Of a DNA stretch of 32,407 bases, positions 18,800 to 27,955 are shown piece by piece. Below the pieces are notes generated by a model, which did no database searches, had not been told where the DNA came from, and saw only the letters and a program-made list of their open reading frames with translations. Source of the DNA: an uncultured Alphaproteobacteria bacterium (lineage in GTDB: Bacteria > Pseudomonadota > Alphaproteobacteria > UBA11222); the NCBI GenBank assembly GCA_937888955.1, contig CALAQW010000150.1, positions 1-32,407 of the forward strand, given 5' to 3'. Both the position numbers and the translations under genes were made by a program. The number at the start of each line of letters is the position of its first letter. Position 1 is the stretch's first letter.

Positions 18800-19633
18800 A
18801 TGGCGAAAATGCAGCGCGAAGATAAAGCCACGGGCGCATCGGGCGCATCGGGCGAAGGACCGCGACAGATACCGGAAGGCGAAGATAACGGCCCCAGGCT
18901 GGTGCAGGAAAATAGCGGCCTTGTCGCTGACCGGATTGGCAAAAGTTACAAGAAAAGGCCCGTCGTCCGCGAGGTCAGCCTGAAGCTGCAGCGTGGCGAA
19001 GTCGTTGGGTTGCTAGGACCCAACGGGGCGGGCAAGACGACCTGTTTTTATATGATCACCGGGCTGATCGGCGTCGATACCGGGGCGATCCGGCTTGACG
19101 GGCACGATGTCACGCAGCTTCCCATGTATCGTCGCGCACGCCTTGGGGTCGGCTATCTGCCGCAGGAGGCCTCGATCTTTCGCGGCCTGACGGTCGAACA
19201 GAATATTCAGGCGATCATCGAAATGGTCGAACCCGATGCCGATCACCGGGAGGCGATCCTCGACGAATTGCTGGCGGAGTTTTCGATTACCCATTTGCGC
19301 CGGACGCCGGCCTTGGCGCTGTCGGGCGGCGAAAGACGGCGTGTCGAAATCGCACGCGCGCTGGCCACCCGCCCCGCCTTCATGCTGCTTGACGAACCGT
19401 TTGCCGGCATCGACCCGATTGCCATCGGCGATATTCGCGAACTTGTCGGGCAGCTGTGCGAACGCGGCATTGGCGTGCTGATTACCGATCACAATGTGCG
19501 CGAAACACTCGATCTGATCGACCGGGCCTATATCATCCATGAGGGCCGGGTATTGATGGAGGGCAAACCGGAAGAAATTGTCGGCAATCAGGATGTCCGG
19601 CGGGTTTATCTCGGTGAGCGTTTCAGTCTTTAA
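18800..19633 (+). CDS. lptB: LPS export ABC transporter ATPase LptB
   Basis: GLLGPNGAGKTTCFYMITGLI (Walker A), LSGGERRRVEIARALATRPAFMLLDEPFAGIDP; polar N-terminal extension. Confidence 0.96.
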   Translation: MAKMQREDKATGASGASGEGPRQIPEGEDNGPRLVQENSGLVADRIGKSYKKRPVVREVSLKLQRGEVVGLLGPNGAGKTTCFYMITGLIGVDTGAIRLDGHDVTQLPMYRRARLGVGYLPQEASIFRGLTVEQNIQAIIEMVEPDADHREAILDELLAEFSITHLRRTPALALSGGERRRVEIARALATRPAFMLLDEPFAGIDPIAIGDIRELVGQLCERGIGVLITDHNVRETLDLIDRAYIIHEGRVLMEGKPEEIVGNQDVRRVYLGERFSL

Positions 19634-19695
19634 CATCCAGCAACCATTCGGCATTAGAATTTCTTAGCGATTAAGAAAGGACTGTGGCAGGAACA

Positions 19696-21252
19696 ATGGC
19701 GCTGTCGCCCCGACTGGAACTCAAGCAGACGCAGGGTCTTGTCATGACCCCGCAATTGCAGCAGGCAATCAAACTGCTGCAATTGTCGAATATTGAGCTT
19801 GAGGCCTATGTTGCCGCCGAGATGGAGCGTAATCCGCTGCTCGACTGGGATGACGGCAATGCACGCGATCAGCGTGACGATCATCCGCATGCAGATACCG
19901 ATAGCGCGACCGACCGGTCACCCACCGCCACTCAAGGGCCCGAAGCCGGGCTCGATCTGCGCGAGGATGCGCCCGCCGCAGGCGCGACCGATACGCTCGA
20001 TACCGACTATGAAAATCTCTATGATGGCGATAGCGGCTCGGATACCGCGCGTGAACCAGCCTCGCAGCCTTCCCTGACCGGCGAAAGCTGGGCCAATGCG
20101 GGCGGCGAGGGCCGCGGCGGCAGCTTCGAGCTGCGTGAATTCAATTTCGACGAAATGGTCGGTGCGGAAATCTCCCTGCGCGATCACCTGATCGAACAGC
20201 TTCATCTGGCTACCGGCAATCCGCAGCATCAGCTGATCGGGGTGCAGTTGATCGACAGCCTGGATGAGGCGGGCTATCTGCGCGAGCCATTGACCGAACT
20301 CGCCGCCCGCATCGGCTGCACATTGCCGGATGCCGAAACTGTGCTGGAAATCCTGCAGCAATTCGAACCGACCGGCGTCTTTGCCCGCGATCTTGTGGAA
20401 TGTCTTGCATTGCAGTTGCGCGAACGCAACCGCTGCGACCCGGCGATGCAGGCCTTGCTCGACAATCTCGCACTGCTGGCGCAGCGCGACAAGGATGCGC
20501 TGATACAGTTGTGCGGCGTCGATGCGGAAGATCTGTCGGACATGATCGCCGAGCTACGCGCACTCAATCCCAAGCCCGGTCTGAGCTTTGGCGGCGCGCC
20601 GGTGCAGCCGATCGTCCCTGACGTCTTCGTGCAGCGAGCCAATGACGGCAGCTGGAAGGTCGAACTCAATAACGCCACTTTGCCGCGGGTGCTCGTCAAT
20701 GCGCAATATTGCGCCTCAATCGATACGCGCCACGCCAAGCCCGAGGAACGGCAATATATTTCCGAATGCCTGAGCAACGCCAACTGGCTCGTGAAAAGCC
20801 TGGCGCAGCGCGCGCGAACCATTCTCAAGGTTTCGTCGGAAATCGTGAAGCAGCAGCATGGCTTTTTCGAACATGGCGTGTCGCATCTGAAGCCGCTCAA
20901 TCTGCGCACTGTGGCCGAGGCAATCGATATGCATGAATCGACAGTCAGCCGCGTGACCGCAAACAAATATGTGGCCACAAGCCGCGGCATCTACGAAATG
21001 AAATATTTCTTTACCGCATCGATCGCCTCAAGCCGGGGCGGCGACGCGCATTCGGCTGAATCTGTCCGTCATCAGATCAAAACCCTGATCGATGGCGAGG
21101 CGCCCGATAAAATTCTGTCTGATGACAAACTTGTCGCATTGCTGCGGGCGCAAGGAATTGATATTGCACGGCGCACCGTCGCGAAATATCGCGAAGCGAT
21201 GCGCATCCCCTCATCGGTGCAACGGCGGCGCGAAAAACGCCTGTCCGCCTGA
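19696..21252 (+). CDS. rpoN: RNA polymerase sigma-54 factor RpoN
   Basis: LSPRLELKQTQGLVMTPQLQQAIKLLQLSNIELEAYV, TVAEAIDMHESTVSRVTANKYV, and C-terminal ARRTVAKYREAMRIPSSVQRR (RpoN box). Confidence 0.97.
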   Translation: MALSPRLELKQTQGLVMTPQLQQAIKLLQLSNIELEAYVAAEMERNPLLDWDDGNARDQRDDHPHADTDSATDRSPTATQGPEAGLDLREDAPAAGATDTLDTDYENLYDGDSGSDTAREPASQPSLTGESWANAGGEGRGGSFELREFNFDEMVGAEISLRDHLIEQLHLATGNPQHQLIGVQLIDSLDEAGYLREPLTELAARIGCTLPDAETVLEILQQFEPTGVFARDLVECLALQLRERNRCDPAMQALLDNLALLAQRDKDALIQLCGVDAEDLSDMIAELRALNPKPGLSFGGAPVQPIVPDVFVQRANDGSWKVELNNATLPRVLVNAQYCASIDTRHAKPEERQYISECLSNANWLVKSLAQRARTILKVSSEIVKQQHGFFEHGVSHLKPLNLRTVAEAIDMHESTVSRVTANKYVATSRGIYEMKYFFTASIASSRGGDAHSAESVRHQIKTLIDGEAPDKILSDDKLVALLRAQGIDIARRTVAKYREAMRIPSSVQRRREKRLSA

Positions 21253-21297
21253 GGTCGGCAATTCCGGGCCGGCCGCTTCCCTGCCCCTGCTTGCTGC

Positions 21298-24200
21298 CTA
21301 CTTGTTCAGAAGATCGCGCACCTGCCGGTTGACGAAGGCAATCTTCGCAACACTCAGCATGCCGGTCCGCATTTCCTGCATAAGCTCCGCGGTGCGGCGT
21401 ACCGTCCGCGCATGACTTGCAAGCCAGGCATCGACCGATTCCTCGGGCCCGAGCTTTTCATCCAGGATAAGCGCCTGTGACGTCAGCACCCGTTGCTGCC
21501 CGAACAGATCGTCGATCATGGCATTCATGGCAAGCCGCTCCCAATGCCCGTCAACAACGCCGCCTTCGGCACTGGCCCGCAGCCAGTCGAGCTGCAATTC
21601 CGATCCGACCTTGAAGAAGGCACAGGCGACATCGCCGATCTTGCGGCCCGTATCGCGCGCAACCAAGACCATTTCCGCCGCCGCCGCCATCGGCTCGAAT
21701 GCCGCCGCCTCCCAGGCGAGCCGCTCGGGCACATCGGAGCCAAGCAAGTCATTACGCCGCCGCTCGAACGCCGCGGCCTCGAACGCCGACAGATGCCTGT
21801 CGATCTCGCCGCGAAGCTGGCCGATTTCGCGCTGATAGATATCGACGGTGGCGCCGATATCAAGCGGCTGCGGCACGTTGCGCAGGAACCAGATCGTCAC
21901 GCGGCGCAGCAATTCGCGGCCGTCGAGATGCATCTGCCCCTGCACATCCGTGCCGACCTTGTTGTCGAGCGCGGAAAGGGCCTGCCAGCAGCTGCGCATC
22001 TGCAGGCTTTCACGCGCCACGACATAGGCGCGCAGAATTTCCGCGACGTCGAAGCCTGTTTCTTCCGCCACCGAATTGACGAAAGTCGGGCCCATCCTGT
22101 TGACGACCGAATTGGCCAGCAGCGTGGCGCTGATTTCGCGGCGCAACCGATGGGCACGGATGGCTTCCGTATAGGGCCCGCGCAGCGGTGTGGGGAAATA
22201 GTCGATGAGGTCCTGCGCAAGATAGGGCTCATCAGGCACATCGGTATCAAGCAGCGCCTGGAAAAGGTCGTTTTTCGCATAGGCTGTCAGCACAGCGATT
22301 TCAGGCCGCGTCAGCCCGGCACCGGCGGCGGCGCGCTCGGACAGCTCCTCATCCTTGGGCAGGAATTCGATCGCAGGATCGAGCTTGCCCTGCCGTTCGA
22401 GGCTGCGCATATAGCGCAGATGCGCATCGCGCATCTGATAGGCCTGCATCGCTTCCAGGCTGATCGCAAGGGTTTGCTGATAATTATTGTTCAGCACAAG
22501 ACCGGCGACCTCGTCGGTCATGTCAGCCAGCAACCGGTCGCGCTGCTTGCCGGTCATATCGCCTGCCGCGACGACCGATCCCAGCACGATCTTGATATTA
22601 ACCTCATGATCCGAACAATCGACGCCGGCCGCATTGTCCACCGCATCGGTATTGATGCGGCCGCCTTTTTTGGCGAACTCGATCCGCGCCAGTTGCGTGC
22701 AGCCGAGATTGGCGCCTTCGCCGACCACCTTGACGCGCAGTTCGGATGCATCGACCCGCACACCTTCATTGGCCTTGTCGCCGACATCGAGATGACTTTC
22801 CCCGGCAGCCTTCACATAAGTCCCGATACCGCCGAACCATAACAGGTCCGCATTGGTTTTGAGCAATGCGCGGATCAGGTCGTTGGGGGCAAGTGCCGCG
22901 CTCTTCAGGCCCGTCAGGTTCTGAATTTCCGGCGTCAGAGGGATCGACTTCGCCGTACGGCTGAACACACCGCCTCCCTTGCTGATCAGCCCTTTATCGT
23001 AATCCTGCCAGGAGGAACGCGGCAGTGCGAACAGCCTTTGACGTTCACGATAGCTTGCAGCCGGATCAGGGTCGGGATCGATGAAAATATCGCGGTGGTC
23101 GAAAGCGGCGATCAGACGGGTCTGTTGCGACAGCAACATACCATTGCCGAAAACATCGCCCGACATATCGCCGCAACCGATGGTGGTGAAAGGCGTGGTC
23201 TGAATATCGGTGCCCAATTCCCGGAAGTGGCGCTTCACCGCTTCCCACGCGCCGCGTGCGGTAATGCCCATCTTCTTGTGATCGTAGCCCGCCGATCCGC
23301 CCGATGCGAACGCATCGTCGAGCCAGAAACCATAATCGCGCGCCACCTGATTTGCGATATCGGAAAAAGTCGCCGTCCCCTTATCGGCCGCGACAACCAG
23401 ATAAGGATCATCCGCGTCATAGCGCACAAGCTGTGTCGGCGGAACGACCCTGTTATCCACCAGATTATCCGTGAGATCGAGCAAACCCGAAATGAACAGC
23501 CGGTAGCAGGCAATCGCCTCTTCCTGCGCGTCATCGCGGGAAGCATTGGCCGGAATTTGTTTCGGGACGAACCCGCCTTTCGAGCCAACCGGCACAATCA
23601 CGGCGTTCTTGACCTGCTGCGCCTTGACAAGCCCGAGCACCTCGGTCCGGAAATCCTCCCGCCTATCGGACCAGCGCAACCCGCCCCGCGCGACCTTGCC
23701 GCCGCGCAGATGCACCCCTTCCACCCGCGGCGAATAGACGAAAATCTCGACTTGCGGCCGTGGTTTGGGCAGTTCGTCGATTGCCTTGCTGTCGAATTTG
23801 AAAGACAGATAGCTCTTATGCCCGCCATCCGCACCGGACTGAAAGAAATTCGTCCGCAATGTCGCATCGATCAGATTAAGGAAGCGGCGCAGGATCCGAT
23901 CGTCGTCAAGACTTGCGACCGCGTCGAGCGCGGCATTGATTTCAGCCCGCAATTTCTTCTGGGCAGCATCACTCCTGCCGGCATTTTCCGGATCGAACCG
24001 GAGCGTAAAAACTTCAATCAGCTTACGAACGATACCAGGGTTATCGTTCAGCGCGCGCTCCATATATTCCTGACTGTAGGTGATCGCCGCCTGGCGCAGA
24101 AATTTCGTATAGGCCCGTAGAATGACGATCTCACGCCAGCTCAAATCGGCGCGCAAGGCGAGCTTGTTAAACCCGTCATTCTCGACCTGACGCGTCCATA

Positions 24201-26118
24201 AAGCCTGGAACAGATCTTCAAGCCTGCCCCGCGATTTCGCCAGATCGACCGGCCGACCTTCCGCTTCGCCCATGATGAAATCGTGCAGCCAGAACAGTTC
24301 GCCGTCGCGCTTGCGGATCGCGTAGGGATGCTCGCCGATGACACGCAGACCGATATTCTCAAGCATCGGCAGGCAATCGCTCAATGGCACGGCTTCATCG
24401 CGCTGAAACAGCTTGAAACGTATCGTCGCCTCGTCATCTTCCACATTGCGGTAGAAGGCGACGCCGATCCCACCCTTTCGCGCGGCAAGATGTTCCATCC
24501 GGTCGATGTCATGTACCGCCAGACTGGAATGAAACCGTTCGCAATAATCGCTGGGAAAGCTGTTGCGATATTGATCCCACAGCTTCAGTCCGCGTTCGCC
24601 CCCCGCATGGGCGAGAATTGCCTCATGCAGATGATCGGACCATTGCCGGGCCGCCTGATCGATCCGCGTTTCAAGCTGTTCGATATCGACTTGCGGCACA
24701 GAACCCGGGGTCGTGCGGATCATGAAATGTACGCGCGCCAGCGGCTCGTCGCCGAATTCAGGCGAAAAACCGGTTACCTTGCCGTCAAAGGATTCCGCCA
24801 GCAAATCGCCGATTTCACGCCGCAGATCGGTATGAAACCGCTCGCGGGCGATAAAGACAAGACAGGACACAAAACGCTCAAACCGGTCCTGCCGAATGAA
24901 AAGCCGGGTGCGCGGCCGCTCAAGCAAGCGCAGCATACCCAAAGCATTGCCGTAAAGCGTGTCGGATGGCGCCTGGAATAATTCATCGCGCGGATAGGTC
25001 GCGAGAATATTCAGCAAAGCCTTGCCGTCATGGCTGTCAGGCGCAAAACCCGCCTTTTTCAGTATCTGGCTGACCTTGTGACGCAATAGCGGAATATCGC
25101 CAGGCACCCGGTTATAGGCGCTTGAGGTGAATAGGCCGATAAAGCGTTTTTCACCAATAACCTCACCATCGGCATTGAACTGTTTGACGCCGATATAGTC
25201 CATATGGGTCGTGCGATGCACGACCGACCGGACATCGGTCTTGGTAATAATCAGCGGCACCGGCTGTTTCAGATTTTCGATAATCTCATGCGACAGTGAG
25301 GCAAGCTCACCGCTGCTGGTGCGGAATAATTTCGTGTCGGGGTCACGCAGCACGCCAAGGCCGCTGGCGGTCCGCAATTTCGCCTCTGCGCCGCTGCCGT
25401 TATTTGCAAAGCTGTACTCGGCATAGCCAAGTAAAGTGAAATGATTGTCTTTCAACCATGCCAGGAAGGCTTTCGCCTCGTCGCGCTCGACCACCTCGAT
25501 GGCGGCGGGCAGCTCGGCCAGCTCAGTAATCGCCTTATCCAGCTGGCTCAGCATGGCCTGCCAGTCGGTCACCGCCGCACGGACATTTTGCAGCACAAAT
25601 GCCAGATGTCCGCGCAAACCCTCAAGCTTTGCCGTATCCGCCTGTTCGTCGATCGACAGATGAATGAAGGATTCACGCCTGCCTTCCGCCGATAAACCCT
25701 GCCACTGCCCCGCATCATCACGCAGGACGCGCATCACCGGATGGCTGACCAGATGGATACCGATCCCCATCCGATTGAGCGCACCGGTGACGGAATCGAG
25801 CAGGAAAGGCATATCGTCATTGACGATCTGGACGACGGCATGCGGCGAATGCCAGCCATGGGCCTCGATATCAGGCTGATAGACACGGATTTGCACCGCA
25901 CCATTTTCGCGGCTTGCCGCCAGTTTATAATGCGCAAGCGCCGCCCCATAAAGGTCGGACGGCGACATCTGCAACAAATCCTCCGCAAGTACATTTTCAA
26001 AAAACAACTGGATAAAGCGGTTCAGATCGGCTGTATCGCTTGTTTCACGCTGCTCTGAATAGGCGATGGTTTCTTGCAGGAGCTGCGCTTTTCGCTCTTC
26101 CGCGCGTGCCATGATCAT
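21298..26118 (-). CDS. Large NAD-specific glutamate dehydrogenase (GDH180 / BacNAD-GDH family)
   Basis: 1606 aa; GGLRWSDRREDFRTEVLGLVKAQQVKNAVIVPVGSKGGF, IGCGDMSGDVFGNGMLLS, WFGGIGTYVKA, VVGEGANLGCTQLARIEFAKKGGRINTDAVDNAAGVDCSDHEVNIKI. Confidence 0.96.
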   Translation of the reverse strand: MIMARAEERKAQLLQETIAYSEQRETSDTADLNRFIQLFFENVLAEDLLQMSPSDLYGAALAHYKLAASRENGAVQIRVYQPDIEAHGWHSPHAVVQIVNDDMPFLLDSVTGALNRMGIGIHLVSHPVMRVLRDDAGQWQGLSAEGRRESFIHLSIDEQADTAKLEGLRGHLAFVLQNVRAAVTDWQAMLSQLDKAITELAELPAAIEVVERDEAKAFLAWLKDNHFTLLGYAEYSFANNGSGAEAKLRTASGLGVLRDPDTKLFRTSSGELASLSHEIIENLKQPVPLIITKTDVRSVVHRTTHMDYIGVKQFNADGEVIGEKRFIGLFTSSAYNRVPGDIPLLRHKVSQILKKAGFAPDSHDGKALLNILATYPRDELFQAPSDTLYGNALGMLRLLERPRTRLFIRQDRFERFVSCLVFIARERFHTDLRREIGDLLAESFDGKVTGFSPEFGDEPLARVHFMIRTTPGSVPQVDIEQLETRIDQAARQWSDHLHEAILAHAGGERGLKLWDQYRNSFPSDYCERFHSSLAVHDIDRMEHLAARKGGIGVAFYRNVEDDEATIRFKLFQRDEAVPLSDCLPMLENIGLRVIGEHPYAIRKRDGELFWLHDFIMGEAEGRPVDLAKSRGRLEDLFQALWTRQVENDGFNKLALRADLSWREIVILRAYTKFLRQAAITYSQEYMERALNDNPGIVRKLIEVFTLRFDPENAGRSDAAQKKLRAEINAALDAVASLDDDRILRRFLNLIDATLRTNFFQSGADGGHKSYLSFKFDSKAIDELPKPRPQVEIFVYSPRVEGVHLRGGKVARGGLRWSDRREDFRTEVLGLVKAQQVKNAVIVPVGSKGGFVPKQIPANASRDDAQEEAIACYRLFISGLLDLTDNLVDNRVVPPTQLVRYDADDPYLVVAADKGTATFSDIANQVARDYGFWLDDAFASGGSAGYDHKKMGITARGAWEAVKRHFRELGTDIQTTPFTTIGCGDMSGDVFGNGMLLSQQTRLIAAFDHRDIFIDPDPDPAASYRERQRLFALPRSSWQDYDKGLISKGGGVFSRTAKSIPLTPEIQNLTGLKSAALAPNDLIRALLKTNADLLWFGGIGTYVKAAGESHLDVGDKANEGVRVDASELRVKVVGEGANLGCTQLARIEFAKKGGRINTDAVDNAAGVDCSDHEVNIKIVLGSVVAAGDMTGKQRDRLLADMTDEVAGLVLNNNYQQTLAISLEAMQAYQMRDAHLRYMRSLERQGKLDPAIEFLPKDEELSERAAAGAGLTRPEIAVLTAYAKNDLFQALLDTDVPDEPYLAQDLIDYFPTPLRGPYTEAIRAHRLRREISATLLANSVVNRMGPTFVNSVAEETGFDVAEILRAYVVARESLQMRSCWQALSALDNKVGTDVQGQMHLDGRELLRRVTIWFLRNVPQPLDIGATVDIYQREIGQLRGEIDRHLSAFEAAAFERRRNDLLGSDVPERLAWEAAAFEPMAAAAEMVLVARDTGRKIGDVACAFFKVGSELQLDWLRASAEGGVVDGHWERLAMNAMIDDLFGQQRVLTSQALILDEKLGPEESVDAWLASHARTVRRTAELMQEMRTGMLSVAKIAFVNRQVRDLLNK

Positions 26119-26334
26119 GCTTCGGATTCCGCAGACATTTTAGTGAATATGCAAATATACCCAAGATCACTTTCAGAAGTGTTACGAAAGTCACAGAAAT
26201 ATAATAGAAAAATCCTATAAGCACCCCAGTCACGAATGATGACGTTAATTGTTGTTTTTTTTACGTATCCATAAGAGGATTGCGATCCGGCGCAGCGGAA
26301 AATTGTCGGGGTAACCGCTGCGGCCGATCGGCGC

Positions 26335-26350
26335 GCCTGCCATGGCAGGC
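26335..26350. promoter_or_regulatory. 16-bp perfect palindrome between divergent GDH genes
   Basis: GCCTGCCATGGCAGGC is its own reverse complement. Confidence 0.5.
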
Positions 26351-26366
26351 CGCAAAACACTGGATC

Positions 26367-26412
26367 GTTGTCTGGCGCGAAGGTTCTTTGGAAAAACAAC
26401 CGCGCCGGCAAC
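26367..26412 (+). promoter_or_regulatory. Predicted stem-loop upstream of gdhA
   Basis: GTTG-tct-GGCGCG-aag-GTT ... AAC-CGCGCC-gg-CAAC pairing, about 75 nt upstream of the gdhA ATG. Confidence 0.4.
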
Positions 26413-26487
26413 AGGTTACGGGGGGCAGGATATCCAGTCTTGCCCACAAAACAAGTACATGCATGCCAACGAAATGGGAGCAAGGCT

Positions 26488-27837
26488 ATGACAGTCGCCG
26501 CAGACGATCTCGATACATTTATGAACGGGCTGAAAAGACGTAATCCGGGGGAACCTGAGTTCCATCAGGCGGTACAGGAAGTTGCGGGCAGCATCATTCC
26601 TTTTATTCAGGATAAGCCAAAATATATAAAAATGCGTATCCTGGAGCGGCTGGCCGAGCCGGACCGGGTGGTTGCCTTCCGCGTCTGCTGGGAAGATGAT
26701 GAAGGTAATATCCGGGTTAATCGCGGCTATCGTGTGCAGAATTGTAATGCCATCGGCCCCTATAAGGGCGGCATTCGCTTCCATCCGAGCGTCACGCTGA
26801 GCGTGCTGAAATTCCTGGCCTTCGAGCAGACCTTCAAGAACAGCCTGACCGGCCTGCCGATGGGCGGCGGCAAGGGCGGCGCGGATTTCAACCCAAAAGG
26901 CAAATCCGACAATGAAGTGATGCGCTTCTGCCAGTCATTCATGACCGAGCTGCATCGCCATATCGGCCCCGATACCGACGTGCCTGCCGGTGATATCGGC
27001 GTGGGCGCGCGCGAAATCGGTTATATGTTCGGCCAGTACAAGCGGCTGGAAAACCAGTTCACCGGCGTGCTGACCGGTAAAGGCATGGAATTTGGCGGCA
27101 GCCTGATCCGGACCGAGGCGACCGGCTACGGCACGATCTATATGATGCAGGACATGCTGACCCGCGTTGGCGACGGGTTTGAGGGCAAGACCTGCCTGGT
27201 TTCGGGTTCAGGCAATGTGGCGCAATATGCGGCCGAAAAGATCATCCAGCTGGGCGGCAAGGTGGTCACCATGTCCGACAGTTCCGGTTTCATTCACGTG
27301 CCCGGCGGTATCGATGAAGAGAAACTCGCCTATATCATCGATCTGAAAAATGTGAAACGCGGGCGGCTTGAGGAAGCCACCAAGCAATTCGAATGCACCT
27401 ATCATGCGGGTGAACGCCCGTGGAATGTGCCTTGCGATCTGGCCTTCCCCTGCGCCACCCAGAATGAAATCAGCGGCGCGGAAGCCAAGGCGCTGATCAA
27501 GAATGGCTGCATGGGCATCTCCGAAGGGGCCAACATGCCGACCGTGCAGGAAGGAATCGATGCCTTTATCGAGTCCAAGATCCTGTTTGCCCCGTCAAAG
27601 GCCGCGAATGCCGGCGGCGTTGCGGTATCGGGCCTTGAAATGAGCCAGAACAGCGCGCGGATTTCATGGAAAGAACCCGAATTGCAGCAATTGCTGCGCG
27701 ATATCATGCAGGGCATCCATGACAATTGCGTCGAATATGGCGCCGAGCAGGGCGGTTATGTGAACTATCTCAAAGGCGCGAATATCGCGGGCTTTGTGAA
27801 AGTGGCCGACGCCATGCTGGCCTACGGGGTTGTCTGA
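26488..27837 (+). CDS. gdhA: Glutamate dehydrogenase, hexameric GdhA type (likely NADP-dependent)
   Basis: GPYKGGIRFHPSVTLSVLKFLAFEQTFKNSLTGLPMGGGKGGADF, SGSGNVAQYAAEKIIQLGGKVVTMSDSSG. ATG 26488 with GGGAGCAAGG SD. Confidence 0.96.
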   Translation: MTVAADDLDTFMNGLKRRNPGEPEFHQAVQEVAGSIIPFIQDKPKYIKMRILERLAEPDRVVAFRVCWEDDEGNIRVNRGYRVQNCNAIGPYKGGIRFHPSVTLSVLKFLAFEQTFKNSLTGLPMGGGKGGADFNPKGKSDNEVMRFCQSFMTELHRHIGPDTDVPAGDIGVGAREIGYMFGQYKRLENQFTGVLTGKGMEFGGSLIRTEATGYGTIYMMQDMLTRVGDGFEGKTCLVSGSGNVAQYAAEKIIQLGGKVVTMSDSSGFIHVPGGIDEEKLAYIIDLKNVKRGRLEEATKQFECTYHAGERPWNVPCDLAFPCATQNEISGAEAKALIKNGCMGISEGANMPTVQEGIDAFIESKILFAPSKAANAGGVAVSGLEMSQNSARISWKEPELQQLLRDIMQGIHDNCVEYGAEQGGYVNYLKGANIAGFVKVADAMLAYGVV

Positions 27838-27896
27838 CGCCACGCGCAACTCTTCACTTCATCGCATGGCAACTGTGCGATAGGATCGACAGGAAT

Positions 27897-27934
27897 GAAG
27901 GGCGGGTCGGATTGGCCCGCCCTTCACATTTTCT
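27897..27934 (+). terminator. Hairpin terminator downstream of gdhA
   Basis: GAAGGGCGGG (27897-27906) / CCCGCCCTTC (27916-27925) perfect 10-bp stem, followed by acattttct. Confidence 0.7.
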
Positions 27935-27955
27935 GGATCTGCTTCTGGTCAGCCT

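Noticed and set aside
21493-24981. Long plus-strand ORFs (449, 360 and 232 aa)
   Set aside because: All antisense to the 1606-aa NAD-GDH with no independent domain signal; long shadow ORFs are expected in GC-rich sequence.
26119-26487. Sigma-54 (-24/-12) promoter near the GDH genes, prompted by adjacent rpoN
   Set aside because: Candidate TGGC elements do not have GC at the required 10-nt spacing from GG; no convincing match by eye.
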